Shown piece after piece: positions 1 to 11,790 of a DNA stretch of 64,000 bases (its first letter is position 1; each line of letters starts with the position of its first letter). The stretch spans positions 28,820,994 through 28,884,993 of the forward strand of contig NC_087252.1 of the NCBI RefSeq assembly GCF_037042905.1. Reading direction: 5' to 3'. The notes beneath the pieces are model-generated. The model was not told where the DNA came from. It searched no databases and saw only the letters and a list, made by a program, of their open reading frames with translations. The stretch comes from Lytechinus pictus (Eukaryota > Echinodermata > Echinoidea > Temnopleuroida > Toxopneustidae). The translations under genes were made by a program, and so were the position numbers.

Positions 1-525
1 GGTTAATCAAGTATCACTGAACATCCTGCATGAGTTTCACATCACATGACCAAGGTCAAAGGTCATTTATGGTCAATGAACTTTGGCCGAAATGGGGGTA
101 TCTGTTGAATTACCATCATAACTTTCAAAGTTTATGGATCTGATTCATGAAACTTGGACATAATAGTAATCAAGTATTACTGAACATCCTGTGCAAGTTT
201 CAGGTCACATGATCAAGGTCAAAGGTCATTTAGGGTCAATGAACTTTGGCCAAATTGGGGTATTTGTTGAATTACAGCCATAAATTTGAAAGTGTGTTGG
301 TCTAGTTCATAAAACTTGGACATAATAGTAATCAAGTATCACTGAACATCCTGTGCGAGTTTCAGGTCACATGATCAAGGTCAAAGGTCATGTAAGGTCA
401 AAGAACTTTGGCCACGTTGGGGGTATTTGTTGAATTGCCATCATATCTCTATAAGTGTATTGGTCTAGTTCATAAAACGTGGAAATAAGAGTAACCAAGT
501 ATCACTGAACATCTTGTGCGAGTTA
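1..525. repeat. 163-bp tandem repeat, about 3.2 copies
   Basis: A unit beginning near AATCAAGTATCACTGAAC recurs at 5, 168, 330 and 493, a period of 162-163 bp with modest divergence. Each of the first three units holds a perfect AGGTCAAAGGTCA (53-65, 216-228, 378-390), the DR1 arrangement of nuclear-receptor half sites. The array lies in what I read as the intron before the exon at 640. Confidence 0.9.
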
Positions 526-639
526 TAGTAGTTTTCAAAATCAGCACTGCTGCTATATTGAATCGCGTGATGCAGGTGAGACGGCCAGAGGCATTCCACT
601 TGTTTTCCTAACGCACGGTTCTTGTGTATTCTACTACAG

Positions 640-1360
640 ACTACTAGCTGCATTGGGATACAACGTTCATCTGATTGGTGGAAAGTTCATGGGCCATGAC
701 AGATATCACGTGACCAACATTGTGCACGATGCCGAGGTCAAAGGTCAATGTCATCTCGTCGAAGTTGGTGCATCGGATCCGACGTTCTACCCTATTCCGC
801 TTAACTTCGGTGAAGACAGTCCGGTGTACCAAGACTCTTTTCTCGTTTACAGATTCAAACTGATTGGTCAGAAGTACCTGCAACGCTATCACGTGATTCG
901 CCAAGGTGACCTTGACATGGCTCTTCTCGATGACCACGCCCACTCGTCCAACTGGAGATTGATATCGGAAATAGATATCGATACTGATTGCGATCTGGAA
1001 CACTTCAAGGAGCCGATGTCGTACGTTTTCAACGCTCTTCCGCGACCAAAGCTGAAAATGTTTGAAGAGGGGATGTTTGCAATGATTTACAAAGAAGGGA
1101 ACATGGTCTACATCAAAGACAATTATTGTTACTTGGAAATGGGAGATTCGATCGAGCGTAGGGTCATGGACACGATGGAACAAGTGCTTGAAGCATACGG
1201 CCAATTCATGCCCATGATACCACCAGAAAAGATACGGATGGGACTGGCTAATAGAAAATTGACATTCAAGCCTCCAGGCGAAGAGAAGAGTGTTACTTTT
1301 CATCCGATTGCAAGGGATGACCATGCTGTCAATCTTTCTAAAATTTATTTAACTAAGTAG
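640..1360 (+). CDS. Arylamine N-acetyltransferase-like protein, last exon (partial gene)
   Basis: The NAT family moves acetyl from acetyl-CoA to arylamines or hydrazines through a Cys-His-Asp triad in the cytosol. This exon gives LLAALGYNV, then YHVTNIV where the family has its catalytic His, then HLVEVGASDPTFYPIPL where the family has LVDVGFG and the catalytic Asp. About 240 residues follow to a TAG at 1358. The Asp position reads Glu here, which is unusual. The exon is set to start at 640: TTCCTAAC (604-611) looks like a branch point, a pyrimidine-rich run follows, and CAG ends at 639. The frame stays open upstream, but that stretch does not carry the family RGG-x-C motif at the right distance. 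The catalytic Cys should therefore lie in an earlier exon outside the window. Family assignment comes from motif order and is fairly, not fully, secure. Confidence 0.62.
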
Positions 1361-2496
1361 ACCTATTCCTTCCAGGATAAACTTAATGAAATTATCAAGA
1401 TTGCGATTGAAGGAACTACAATCTCGGAATCTCGAAATGAACTTTTTGTTGAAAGAAACTAAAATATAGAAACGCATATCATTCGGAAAAATGAATATAT
1501 TGTTGCATAACATTTATCTTTACGCTTTTCTTATTCTCAAAAGACAACAGGTCACAGCTGCTCTTTTAAGCCAGGAAAGTTGTGTTGTATAAACATGATA
1601 AATGCAGTGCGGTGTTTGTTTTAAGGCCTATATTATCAAGTATTATCGTTCTGTAGTCATGATAGTATTTTTTTCTAAACGACGAACATGGAGGAAAATT
1701 AAGAAGAATCTCATAGGGAAATCTTTGTTATTAATATTATTATCATTGTTGTTTAGACCTGACTGTGGGAAAATCATAATTAATCATTAAAAACGATATC
1801 ATCCAAAAGGAACCACTCGTCTTGATCAAGTTTCTTCTTTAAAATAATCCCATCTGCCAACTTTTTCTTTCAAAAGTTTTTATTATCTTTTGCTGTTTTT
1901 GATTCATTTTGTGGTATGGATTTGTACGATTTATTTTTATGGGGGCGGTGGGGAGAAGTTCCATTCAGTAAAAATTTTAGTGGCTACGGAACAGCGATTT
2001 GTGCCGATTTTTGAAGCAACAAAAATGACAAAATAATTCAGTCCTCATGAGCTTTTTTGGATTTTTAAAGCTTTTTAGCCTATATTCAGATAATAGTACA
2101 TTTTTCATACATGCAAGGGTAATAAATAAAATATACAAAATAAAGTGAAGTACATACAGCAACATAACAACTAGAATATTATACATTGTGATATACATTT
2201 TTTTAACAAAGATTATCATAACCCATAATACAAATAAAAAATTAATTTCACTTGTATTTACTGTATAATAATGCGGTATTGCATGATGAAAAAAATCCAA
2301 ACAAGATTTTTTTAAGTTCAGAGCAGATAATAAAATTAAAATAATTTGTTGAACAAAGATGTGAATAGACTATCTCATATTAAAAAGAAATATATATATG
2401 TATATCTCCATATTTTGTAAGACAACACCAACAATTAAATTGTGGGGAGATTTAAAACATGAAGAGCGCCATCTAACGTTACTGCAATCTAAGTAA
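1361..2496. other. AT-rich 3' flank, no gene seen
   Basis: No convincing exon was found; short ORFs lack codon character or splice support. AGCGCCATCTAACG at 2465-2478 resembles the reverse complement of a CTCF-type motif. Confidence 0.5.
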
Positions 2497-3082
2497 AGGA
2501 CAAGTCCACTCCAACCAAAAGTTGATTTGATTAAAATGAAAAAATCCAACAAGCATAGCACTAAAAATTTATTCAAAATCGGGATGTAAAATAAGAGTTA
2601 TGACATTTGAAAGTTTTGCATAATTTCACAAAACAGTTATATGCACATCCTGGTCGGTATGCAAATTAGGAGACTGATGACGTCATCCACTCACTATTTC
2701 TTTTGTATTTTATTTTATGAAATTTTCTATTTTTTTCCTCATTGTCAAGTAAAAAAAAACGATTAATTCCTCCCTGAACCCGTGAAATTAGTATATGCTT
2801 CAGCCATGTTGGTCCTTATTGTCAAATATGTAAAAAATGATATATTGTATGATTCAAAAAAAAAAAAGTAGTGAGTGGAAGACACCATCGACTCTCCCAT
2901 TTGCACGTCACTGAAGTGTGCATGTCAGTGTGTTGTGAAAAAAATAAGCTAAACTTTTAAATGTTTTAACTTTCTAATTTTGCATCCGATTTTTGTCACG
3001 GTAATGAAATTTTCAGCGATATCCTAGTTTGATTCTTCTCTTTTTATTCAAATCAACATTTTTTCTGGGTTGGACTTGACCT
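2497..3082. mobile_element. Family A palindromic element (TTAA-target MITE)
   Basis: It begins AGGACAAGTCCACTCC and ends with GGACTTGACCT. The right flank is TTAA (3083-3086) and the left flank GTAA. The two halves are long imperfect inverted repeats of over 200 bp with no coding capacity. The window holds eleven copies of this family. The TTAA duplication is typical of piggyBac-like transposons, so a non-autonomous derivative is the likely identity. Confidence 0.85.
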
Positions 3083-3163
3083 TTAATTGGCTGTTTTTAA
3101 AATCACAAAGATATTCAGACGCCCAAGCTCAAATCAAGATGAATATCATGTCGATTGCATATA

Positions 3164-3195
<32 letters not shown>

Positions 3196-3880
3196 TTTCT
3201 ATAGGGATTCGTGTAAATAATCTTTTCTGATTGATAACTATCCACTATTCATGGTAGGCCAATTCGTATACACTTTGAGCGTGTATTGATAAAGATAATT
3301 TCAACTTCAAACATTATCCGCTTTTATTTCACATGTTTGATTTGATTTGATTTGAATATGTTCTCATACTTTACAAAATATATAACAAAATATCAACAAA
3401 ATACAAGAAATTCATTTGATTGTAACTCAGAATATATGTAGAAGATTATGACGATGGCAATAAATGAAAGTGAAATATGAAGGAATCTGCATAAATAAAA
3501 CAAATTTGTAAAGTCAGCAGACAAAAAACATACAAAAATATTAGACTACATTCATCTGGAAGGGCCAAAGTTAAGCATTAAGAAATCGTGGGGTAAAGAA
3601 TGTGAGGGAAATTGGATAATAGGAGAGAGGGGAATGTGCGAAGAAAGAGAAAAATTCAAAACCAACGCAGAATACACTCTTTTAAAACAAATTAGTCAAA
3701 CTGACTTGACAAGTTGTCAGCTGGGTGCAGCCGATTATGTCTTGTCACATTTCTGATATTCTAGTCAGAAAAAAGGGTTCAAGGCAAATACATCTTACAT
3801 TTTGTTCAGCCAGTGCGTCTTAAGTTAGTCCATTATAAAGAAAGGATTTCAATTTACATTTAAATATAAAAAGCTAGTTA
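3083..3880. other. AT-rich spacer with homopolymer runs
   Basis: A T-run followed by a G-run occurs near 3168-3194. Nothing coding or otherwise recognisable was seen. Confidence 0.5.
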
Positions 3881-4870
3881 TTTATGATTAGGTTTGGAAG
3901 ATGGTTCCAAACCTAGGTCCTTCAAATGCAATCGTTCTTTTAGCAAATAACGTGCGATAGGTGGAAGGTGGAATGAGTCCCTTTGGCGGGTAGGCTAAGA
4001 ATGGATGAGGTTTCTTTGAAACGATGATGGAAATTTTTCGGTAGATAGTCTTTTGAGAGTTAAAACATAAATATATACCCCAAGCAAAATTCATATAGTT
4101 CATGAATTTTCAGGATTTTATTATTTTTCTAGATAATGATTTGTGTGTGCAGAGCCCACTTTTTCAATTCAAATAACATGTCTAATAAGGTCTTGTTAGT
4201 ATTGCCCCAAGTCAATATTCCATAATTTAGTCGTGATGAAATGAGAGTCATATATAAGTTTAATGGTATATAATCAAGAATTTTTTTTTAGTTTGTTTAG
4301 AATACCAATATTTCTAGAAATCAATTTACATAAGTAATTAATGTGACGCTTCCAAGACAAATCATGATAAATATAGAGCTCAGGAAATTTGGTAAATATA
4401 AAATTGACATTATCCATAATTGCTTGACCAGGTAGATTTTTAAGAGAATTACCAAATATTACTGATTGAAGTTCTCTTTTCAATAGATTAAGCAGTGTGT
4501 GGGGGTCACGGTGAGGTGGAAAAAAAAATCAATTATCAGCAAGCAAAATAAATGACAAAATATTGGAAGAATTTTTCAAATCATTAATGTAAAGAATGAA
4601 AAGTAAGGGACCAAGGAGTGTTCCTTAGAGATATCAATTTCAAACTAGTGTCTTGTACCCGCATAAGAAAAAAATCGTCTACGAGAAGACAGTGAGGTAC
4701 CTCCTGAACCGATTCAAGGCCTTCGCACGAATACCATTGTGTGATAATTTATATAACAAAGTATAGGTCTAATGGTTGGTCAAGTCGAAGGCCTTGGGCT
4801 TGCAAAGGTCCACCAATATACCAATAGCATGTAATTACTTATCAACCGCACATGCAACCTTATCATTAAA
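3880..4870 (-). mobile_element. Decayed L2/CR1-like LINE reverse transcriptase
   Basis: Read on the minus strand in shifting frames, the region shows FDLTNH-like remnants near 4780, then GPLLFILYINDLKNSSN and LADN at 4530-4620 where an intact enzyme has FADD. Next come HDLSWKRHINYLCKLISRN (4274-4483), LNYGILTWGNTNKTLLD (about 4180-4240) and FAKRTIAFEGPR (3900-3960). This order is the C-terminal half of a non-LTR reverse transcriptase. Frameshifts, stops and the changed catalytic box make it a dead copy. Confidence 0.8.
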
Positions 4871-5321
4871 AGAAAGTAAAGTATGAACAGTTGATTGTTT
4901 TTTTTTTCCTAAAACCAAACTGAGAATCACATAATATTTGACAGTCAGTTAAAATTTGATTAAGTGTGAGCACATCATTTTTTTCAAGTAACTTTGAGAT
5001 GGATGTGTAAGAAGTGAAATTGGACGATAGTTGCAAATATCTTATCCTCTGGGTCGTTTTCCTGACATAGCAGCGATCACTTCGTGTAAACTGGATTCCA
5101 AATATGCATCCTCAACCCTCCACTGGTCGTCATAAGGTTCGGAGCTGACAAAAAATTACAAATATGCGGTTTGTCCAGAGTCACTGACGACACTGCTGTT
5201 TTGATTCACCGAATTTCGACAAACTTAAGACTGCTTCGTCATGAAGGATTTTTGAGAATAGATTCTCCACGTTCCGGGAAATGTCTAGTGCGTAGTGGTT
5301 GTGAAAACTACCGATTGTAGA
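4871..5321. other. Unassigned spacer
   Basis: It may include further LINE debris on the minus strand. No exon or inverted repeat stood out. Confidence 0.4.
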
Positions 5322-5576
5322 GGTGTCGTTGCTCAGTGGGTAAGTCTCAAGACTGTGAACCACAAGGTCCGGGGTTCAAATCCAATCACAGCACTAGCGT
5401 CCTTTGGCAAGGCGTTTATCTACATTTGCCACTCTGGCCGGTAGGAAGGAATTCCTTGAATGCTCGATGCGCCCGATCAGGGTAGCCGTGCTAAAGCCGG
5501 GGTAATAGTATGTAGCGCTTAGAAACATTTGTATTAAGTGCTATATAAATGTTGCATATTATTATTATTATTATTA
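5322..5576 (+). mobile_element. tRNA-derived SINE with ATT tail
   Basis: A box-like GCTCAGTGGGTAAG (from 5331) and B box GGTTCAAATCC (5373-5383) give an internal RNA polymerase III promoter. A non-tRNA body follows (CAAGGCGTTTATCTACATTTG region), then a tail AGTGCTATATAAATGTTGC and ATT repeats. No intact cloverleaf is expected, so this is not called a tRNA gene. Confidence 0.82.
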
Positions 5577-5610
5577 TTTATTATGAATCGGACTAAATTC
5601 CTAAACTTAA

Positions 5611-5918
5611 TGGCCCGTATTCTGAACTCGGGTTTAAATCAGACCCTGGTTTCAAGTTGTGGTTCAACTATGGAGAGCCATTGGGGCACAAATCCCCAAC
5701 AGTACACATCCAATTTATCAACTCATACGACACCCAAATAGTCTGGGAATGATATATATAACTGAAGTATTTTTCAACATTATGAAAGCAAAAGGAAACA
5801 AAATAGTAAGCATAAGAAGTATACAACATAAACAGAATGTTAGAATGTTTGGCTCCCCATCATTTTAGCACAGACTTAGAACATGGTTTAAGTTAAACCT
5901 GACTTCAGAATACGGGCC
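5611..5918. mobile_element. Family E inverted-repeat element
   Basis: It starts TGGCCCGTATTCTGAACTCG and ends CTGACTTCAGAATACGGGCC. TTAA flanks it at 5607-5610 and 5919-5922. It is 308 bp, non-coding, and a second copy lies at 6505-6817. Confidence 0.82.
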
Positions 5919-6004
5919 TTAATATTCTTAAAGTTAACCACCCTCTAATTTCGATGATGGAGCTTCTCAAAAATAAGGCTGAAAGTCTTTATTTACATAA
6001 CATT

Positions 6005-6255
6005 TTTCTCACCCTATACATTTCATTATAAGCGCTGTTTAACACTTTTATACAACGCCGTTCACTATCATTATGAACCTAACAGAAGTTGTTTAACATT
6101 TTAAGCAACCATGTTTAATATTCATTCAGAATTAAGTATTGCATTTTGAACTTTGTTGTTTAAGATTTTATACACTCATTTTAAGTACCTGAACAGCTAC
6201 GATGTAAGGTTAATATAGTAAACAACGTTGTGTTAAAAATTTAAACTTGCAGCGT
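6005..6255. repeat. AACGCTGTTTAA-type AT-rich repeat
   Basis: The region, with recurring GTTTAA and AAGATTTTA blocks, matches the two flanks of the element at 46565-47149 in order. It is therefore an uninterrupted relative of that host repeat. Confidence 0.6.
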
Positions 6256-6504
6256 TTTACTGTGGTTGGTTCCCAACTAGGATCAAATTCTAATCGAAGG
6301 AATTTAGAGAGAATACGGAGCTTGTGTAATCGAGTGGAAATATTCTTAGTTTTAGTCAAAAGGAGATACAAGCTATACGTAATGTACGTGGGTAATCAGA
6401 TGTTCAGTGCAAAATCTGTCTGTGTTCAACATGTTCAAGAGCTTATTGTGGCGGGGAAATGAATCTTGCAGAGCGCCATCTAACGGCAAACGCTTTAGCT
6501 ACTG

Positions 6505-6817
6505 AGGCCCGTATTCTGAAGTCGGGTGTAACTTAAACTCAGGTTTAAAGTTGTGGTTTAAGTATGGCGAGCCAATTGTTACATAAATCACTAACAGTAG
6601 AGATATCATACTTCAGCTCATTTGGCTCTCAAATCATTCATAATTGTCTAGGAAGTATACAAAGATTATTGGCTTCACCATCGCCGAATCAGGAAAGAGC
6701 ACAGTAAACATATGAAACATACAGCTTAATAACAAATTTGATACTTTTGGCTTCCCATACTTAAACCACAACTTTAAACCTGAGTTTAACTTAAACCCGA
6801 CTTCAGAATACGGGCCT
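6505..6817. mobile_element. Family E inverted-repeat element, second copy
   Basis: Termini AGGCCCGTATTCTGAAGTCG and CGACTTCAGAATACGGGCCT form inverted repeats that continue inward through GTTTAAAGTTGTGGTTTAAG. A TGA direct repeat may flank it. AGCGCCATCTAACGG lies just upstream at 6472-6486. Confidence 0.82.
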
Positions 6818-6828
6818 GAAAGTTTAGC

Positions 6829-7020
6829 GGTAATAATAATAATAGTCAGTTCTTGTATAGCGCATAACACATTATGAATAACGGCTCTATGCGCTTCCAG
6901 TCTACTTGGATATTATTACCCCGGCTGTAGCTCAAGCAGCCTTTCCATCGCTCGACATTTCAAGGAATAAATTCCTGCCAGGTACCCATTCACCTCACCT
7001 GGGTTGAGTGCAGCACCCTC
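6829..7020 (-). mobile_element. SINE 3' fragment, reverse orientation
   Basis: The blocks run in reverse order to the SINE at 52592: trinucleotide tail, a TATAGCGC block, TTACCCCGGCTGTAGCT, AAGGAATAAATTCCTGCCAG and TACCCATTCACCTCACCTGG. The tRNA head is missing. Confidence 0.75.
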
Positions 7021-8129
7021 CCTGTCTCACTGGCTGACGAAAATAAAATGCATTCATAAAGGAGGCAGTGGTCGAGCAAAGTTATGGGGGTGGCTCCATC
7101 CGTTTTCATCCGCTCAAAGACAATGGACGAAATTTGCGAAAACGTAACGGAAAAGAACGGACACGGATAGTATGTAGCGCGGATGTTCATCGGAAACCTA
7201 GCGGATAAAAACGGATGGAAGAGGATGACAGCTCCGAAGGGGTTACCGAGGGTTTTGAATACTGCATTCGCTTATATAAATACATACTTTCTATTTCCGT
7301 GATACTAACGATGTATTTACGTCCCATGTACCTTACCTTTTCTCCCTCTTTCCGTTGTTCAGTGGATGTGAGTTGCGAGAATGCCCAGAGGATGCGGAGT
7401 GGATACAGCGGACGTTTAACGGATGATAACAGACATGGAACGTTCGTTGCTCGTATATGATGCGGATTTACATCGTACGCGGGGGAAAGTTCACCCGTTT
7501 TAAAAGTCTTGTGCAGCTCAAAACTTCTTGCGCGGATGAAATCACAATGAGTACTTGACGGATTCATAGCGTTTTCCAAATGATGGCAAGAATTGTTTCC
7601 GCTTTACATCCCCTTTGCACGGTGAGTGCAGTGGGACCAAGCCTTAAGGACGGTTGGGCCAGCAGCGTTCCTTGATCGACTGATTGATCTAAATATTGCT
7701 TCTGTTAATTGATTAAATCATTGTTTTATTTGTTTATTCATTAAGGAACTGTTATCATACTCATTAGTATTATTTCTATTTTTATTAGTATTATCATTTT
7801 CATTAATGTTATTATTACCATTATTATTATCATCATTGTTATCATTATTATCAATATTATTATTATTATTCTCATCATCATCATCATTATTTTTGTTATT
7901 TTGTTAATTCAATGTGTTTCGGTAGCAACAAAGCCCCGGGTCTTGATGAGTGTTCTCAAAAAAATGGTTAAACTCGTCATCGAATTGATAAGCGAACATT
8001 TATGTCATATACTTAATCTATCACTAACTTGGATATGATTCATTCACTCTATTGTAACTGTATTGTAATGTAATAATGTCGATTTATCGTGTTTTTATAT
8101 CATAAGTTCGTATGATTGTTCTATCTATA
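7021..8129. other. Non-coding spacer with ATT microsatellite
   Basis: The stretch at 7080-7580 is richer in CGGAT words and open in places on both strands, but it matches no family I recognise. At 7790-7900 there is a degenerate ATT/ATC repeat. Confidence 0.5.
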
Positions 8130-8358
8130 CACTGCAAAAACTCCGGTGTTGATTTAACACCATCATGTCCACAACAGAGAAGTATTGAAACAACACCAGT
8201 TAGGAATCAAACCGATGCTGTTTTAATACTAATTGGTGTTGTATAAACACCTATCTGGTGTTAGACCAAAATGAAACTGGTGTTGTTTAACACTTCTCTG
8301 GTGTGGACATATATAGAGTCCGGGCTGGTGTTAAATCAACACCAGAGTTTTTGCAGTG
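8130..8358. mobile_element. Family D element, TA target (Tc1/mariner-like MITE)
   Basis: Termini CACTGCAAAAACTC and GAGTTTTTGCAGTG are perfect inverted repeats flanked by TA (8128-8129 and 8359-8360). The inside repeats GGTGTT/AACACC words. It is 229 bp and non-coding. Related copies are at 11791 and 38515. Confidence 0.85.
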
Positions 8359-8639
8359 TACATACATTGTATAAGTATGTGCAGGGCTACAGACTACCCT
8401 GGGTGAAGAAGGCAAATAAGTTTTTTAAAAATAGATATACCAATAATGCATTCCTACTACCATTGCTTGAAACTCTTTATTCTTCGCAATCTTTATAATA
8501 TGAACTCGTTCATTAGGAAACAAATGCTTTAAAATTGATCGGAGTGAAGAGGCGCATGCGTGTCTCTCAATCAAATTTATGCCCCACCGCCAACGGGGCT
8601 CCGCAGACGAAGATGAGTCAAAAAAGGCTGGGGATTCCC

Positions 8640-9128
8640 CTAGAAACAGCGGATCACATGACCTAAATGACGTCACTAAAGTAATTATGCTTTGGCACGT
8701 GTCTTGCGCTCTCCGGATCGAAATCCGGGCAAACTGCGCATAACAATTACACCGACGGAGCTCGCTATCGAGGTCTTCCCTCGGCGGGTGAGCTCATCCT
8801 CATACACACACTCGTCGCTCGTTCGCTCTCCACGGACTTTCAATTCGTGTGTATCAGCAGAAGACGAAACACATCGGGGGTCCCTAGCATTGCGTGTGTT
8901 GCGACGCAGACGGTATTTTATATGTTTTCCTTTTTCGCGATCTGCACAGCTGATTCGTCGACACAAAGCCAACACATGACATGCGACGACAAAGAACGTG
9001 CCAGGATTTCAATAAACCCGATCTCTTCGGCAGAATCGGAGCTCCAAATGGTGCAATAGCACAGGACTATCACCCGTGGATTATTCATTTTTATGCTGGC
9101 ATATTTTGAATATCCAGAACGAAGAACC
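8640..9128 (+). promoter_or_regulatory. Putative promoter and 5' UTR of the Ig-superfamily gene
   Basis: This block is clearly richer in G+C and CpG than its surroundings and lies immediately before the ATG at 9129. A perfect CRE, TGACGTCA, is at 8668-8675. No TATA box was identified and the transcription start cannot be placed from sequence alone. Confidence 0.4.
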
Positions 9129-9198
9129 ATGGCGGAAATCTCCTCTTTAAAATGTAGCTTCATTTCGTGGCGGATGTTTGTTATGATCTATGTCGGAG
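9129..9198 (+). CDS. Ig receptor exon 1: signal peptide
   Basis: The ATG has a strong start context (ACCATGG). It encodes MAEISSLKCSFISWR and a hydrophobic FVMIYVG stretch, then a donor G|GTAAGT at 9199. The exon ends one base into a codon (phase 1), matching the acceptor phase of the Ig exon at 31611. The core has one Arg, so the secretion signal is plausible rather than ideal. Confidence 0.6.
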
Positions 9199-10329
9199 GT
9201 AAGTTATGATGATGATGCCGTTATCCTTTGTTATTGCTGTATCCTGTTTTTGTTTAACCTAATTATGAGCTATCACTATTCCTAAGTTCACGGGAGTATC
9301 GTGTATATCTGCGTATAGACAACAGCATTTAGTGGATTATCAAGTTTCAATCAATTAATGCCTGAATGACAGAACCCGAGTAGTATATTAACAGAGATAT
9401 AAACCAGGAGAGCAGTGTTGCCGTAACAAAGCGCTCACAAAGAACCTGTGCGCGCATGAGTTTCCATCATCAATCCTATCGGCAATGTTTTTGATATATT
9501 TTTCATCTTATAATAATTCATGATCGTGTTGTATTGTATTCAATTGTGCATCATCATGGTTGACACATATGCATAACTTGAATGCCTCGGCCTTGCTTGT
9601 TAGCAGGTCACGCATGCATGTGTTAATGACTTTGCCATATAGCCGTATTATGATGTAGGGTGCATTCATTTTACATTCAACCGATGTCGTCCATCAAAAT
9701 TTGTGCTCAGTATCTTCATGGAGATAAAAGTGAGATACATTTTGGCCTCATTTGAGATGAACTGGGGTTTTTAGTTACATAAATGTCATCAATGGACTAC
9801 ATGTAATGTATCTATATAGTTTATCATCTTCCTCGGCACTGAGATGCTTGATGAACCCTCCTGTTTACATGAGTTGGTATTTTATTACCTATTCATTCCA
9901 AGTGTTGTCAGTCGTGTTTCTTTTAACTGCATTGGTAAGAAATTATATAATAATTATCAAGACTTTAAAGGTAGCTGTAATTAACCCCCCCCCCCAAAAA
10001 AAAAAAAAGTTGGGTCTATTTTTTCACGCCTTTTCCCTATAGAGCTTCACTGATGCTGATATATATTATATGATATAGTAGCCATTGGTTTTGCAAATCA
10101 TATTTCCTTAAAATCATATTGTGATGCTAGTGTTAACACTGATATGAAGGTGAATATTTCCGTATATAGTGTAAATGTAGCAGGAGCTATTATATTAGAG
10201 GATTGTGTCCTTTAGTGTATATGTTTTAGAAATTGTATTATATTATGTCCCGGGAAAAATGTAAGACATGGAAAAAAATATATTATCAATGTACCTCATT
10301 TGAGCTTTATCACATAATCATATGATTAA
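9199..10329 (+). other. Intron 1, first part
   Basis: No exon was seen. There is a poly-C/poly-A run near 9985-10008. Confidence 0.5.
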
Positions 10330-10920
10330 AGGGATGCTCCAGGCTGGCAATAACATGATTTGAATGAACTGGTAAAGAAAAATCAGACAAACGAAACACT
10401 GAAAATTTGATTTAAAAATTGGAGAAGGAATAACAAAGTCATGGCAATTTAAAGATTTGAATTATTCCGGTGAAACGGTTCTAGGCATGTCTTCATGAAT
10501 ATTCAATGGAAAACTGATGATGTCATATCCCCACTTGTTCTTTTGTATTTTATTATATGAAATTAAATGTTTACCTTCAAGAACTAAAAAAAAGGAATGA
10601 CAACTGATTTAGTGCATTATATATTCATTGCTGTAACTTAAATCATTACAAGGGATACATATCATTCATACAATGAAAAAATGAAACAATTATGATTTCA
10701 TGTTATAACATAAGAAAAGGGAAAGTGGGGATGTGACATCATCAGCCGATCTAATGAATATTATTGACGACGTGTATATAACTGTTTTCACAATATATTG
10801 CTACACTTTAAAGTTCAATTACTTCGCTAGTCAGAAATTGATGAAATTTTCAGCATTTTGCTCTGTGAATTTTACTCTTTCTATTTAGATATAAATATTC
10901 TCAGCCCGGAGTATAGACCT
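10330..10920. mobile_element. Family B palindromic element (TTAA target)
   Basis: Begins AGGGATGCTCCAGGCTG, ends with a diverged CAGCCCGGAGTATAGACCT, and is flanked by TTAA on both sides (10326-10329, 10921-10924). Inner arms share TGATGTCATATCCCCAC and its complement. It is non-coding and related in layout to family A. Confidence 0.8.
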
Positions 10921-11790
10921 TTAAAGCATGTTATTAATCATGCTCTTTGTGACGTCCTTATTAAGTCCTGGTTTCGACCTATGAAGTAATAATAATGATT
11001 TTCCCTGCTATTGCTAGTCTTGTCTCCAGATTTTATTCGAATGAATGCGACTGCAAGCTCAATGCGATTGCAGTGCAGCGAAACTGTGAATGCAATACCG
11101 TATAAAAATAAAAACCTTCTAATTTTCATCCACAACAATTTGGATTCCGTTACACAAAGGTTACCGATTAATCGTATGCTTGATTTTTGGTAAAGATTAA
11201 TTGTACTTTGTAATCAATGCAATCAATTTAACAAAATAAGTCTACCGTCTGCGATGATTGCTAATCTTTGTGTTGCTGACCCCAGATCTAATCGCGGAAA
11301 AGAATCCAGAAGTTATTGTCGGAACAAAAATCGACTACCAATTTCTTTTTTTGTTTTAATGTTTATCCTTGAACATCGAATTAGAATATTGTGGTGCCAA
11401 CATTCTAGGGCTTTCTAACCACAATGTTAGATACCGTGGGATTGAATTCTAATTGGCATGAAGGTATGTGAACTTTACACTAACTTTGTGCTAACAGAAA
11501 TTGCAATGAACTTTTGTCATAATAACAGAAAATTAGTGAATTAATGCCATTAATGTTTGTGCTCTACTCCCAGATTTCAATGCTATTACGTAATCAAGTT
11601 GGCATGAAAGAGACGGGACTTCCATATTTTCCACAATGTGACCATTTTGATATAGTAGAACTGGATCCTGTTATTATATATAGTATGACTTAGGTTCAAA
11701 GGGGAAAATTTACATATTTGTACATAAAGGATTCCTCTCTCTCTCCCCCTCTATCTTTATCTCTCTTCCTCTCTTTTAGGTACACATGCA
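10921..11790 (+). other. Intron 1 spacer
   Basis: Nothing recognisable apart from a short CT-rich run at 11735-11778. Confidence 0.45.

Noticed and set aside
644-1324. 226-codon minus-strand ORF
   Set aside because: It is antisense to the NAT-like exon, which has family motifs; the minus-strand peptide has none.
5322-5395. Possible tRNA gene
   Set aside because: A and B boxes are followed by a SINE body and ATT tail; no intact cloverleaf is evident.
7187-7579. 130-codon minus-strand ORF
   Set aside because: No recognised motif or splice support, and an overlapping ORF exists on the other strand; likely chance in a G+C-richer patch.
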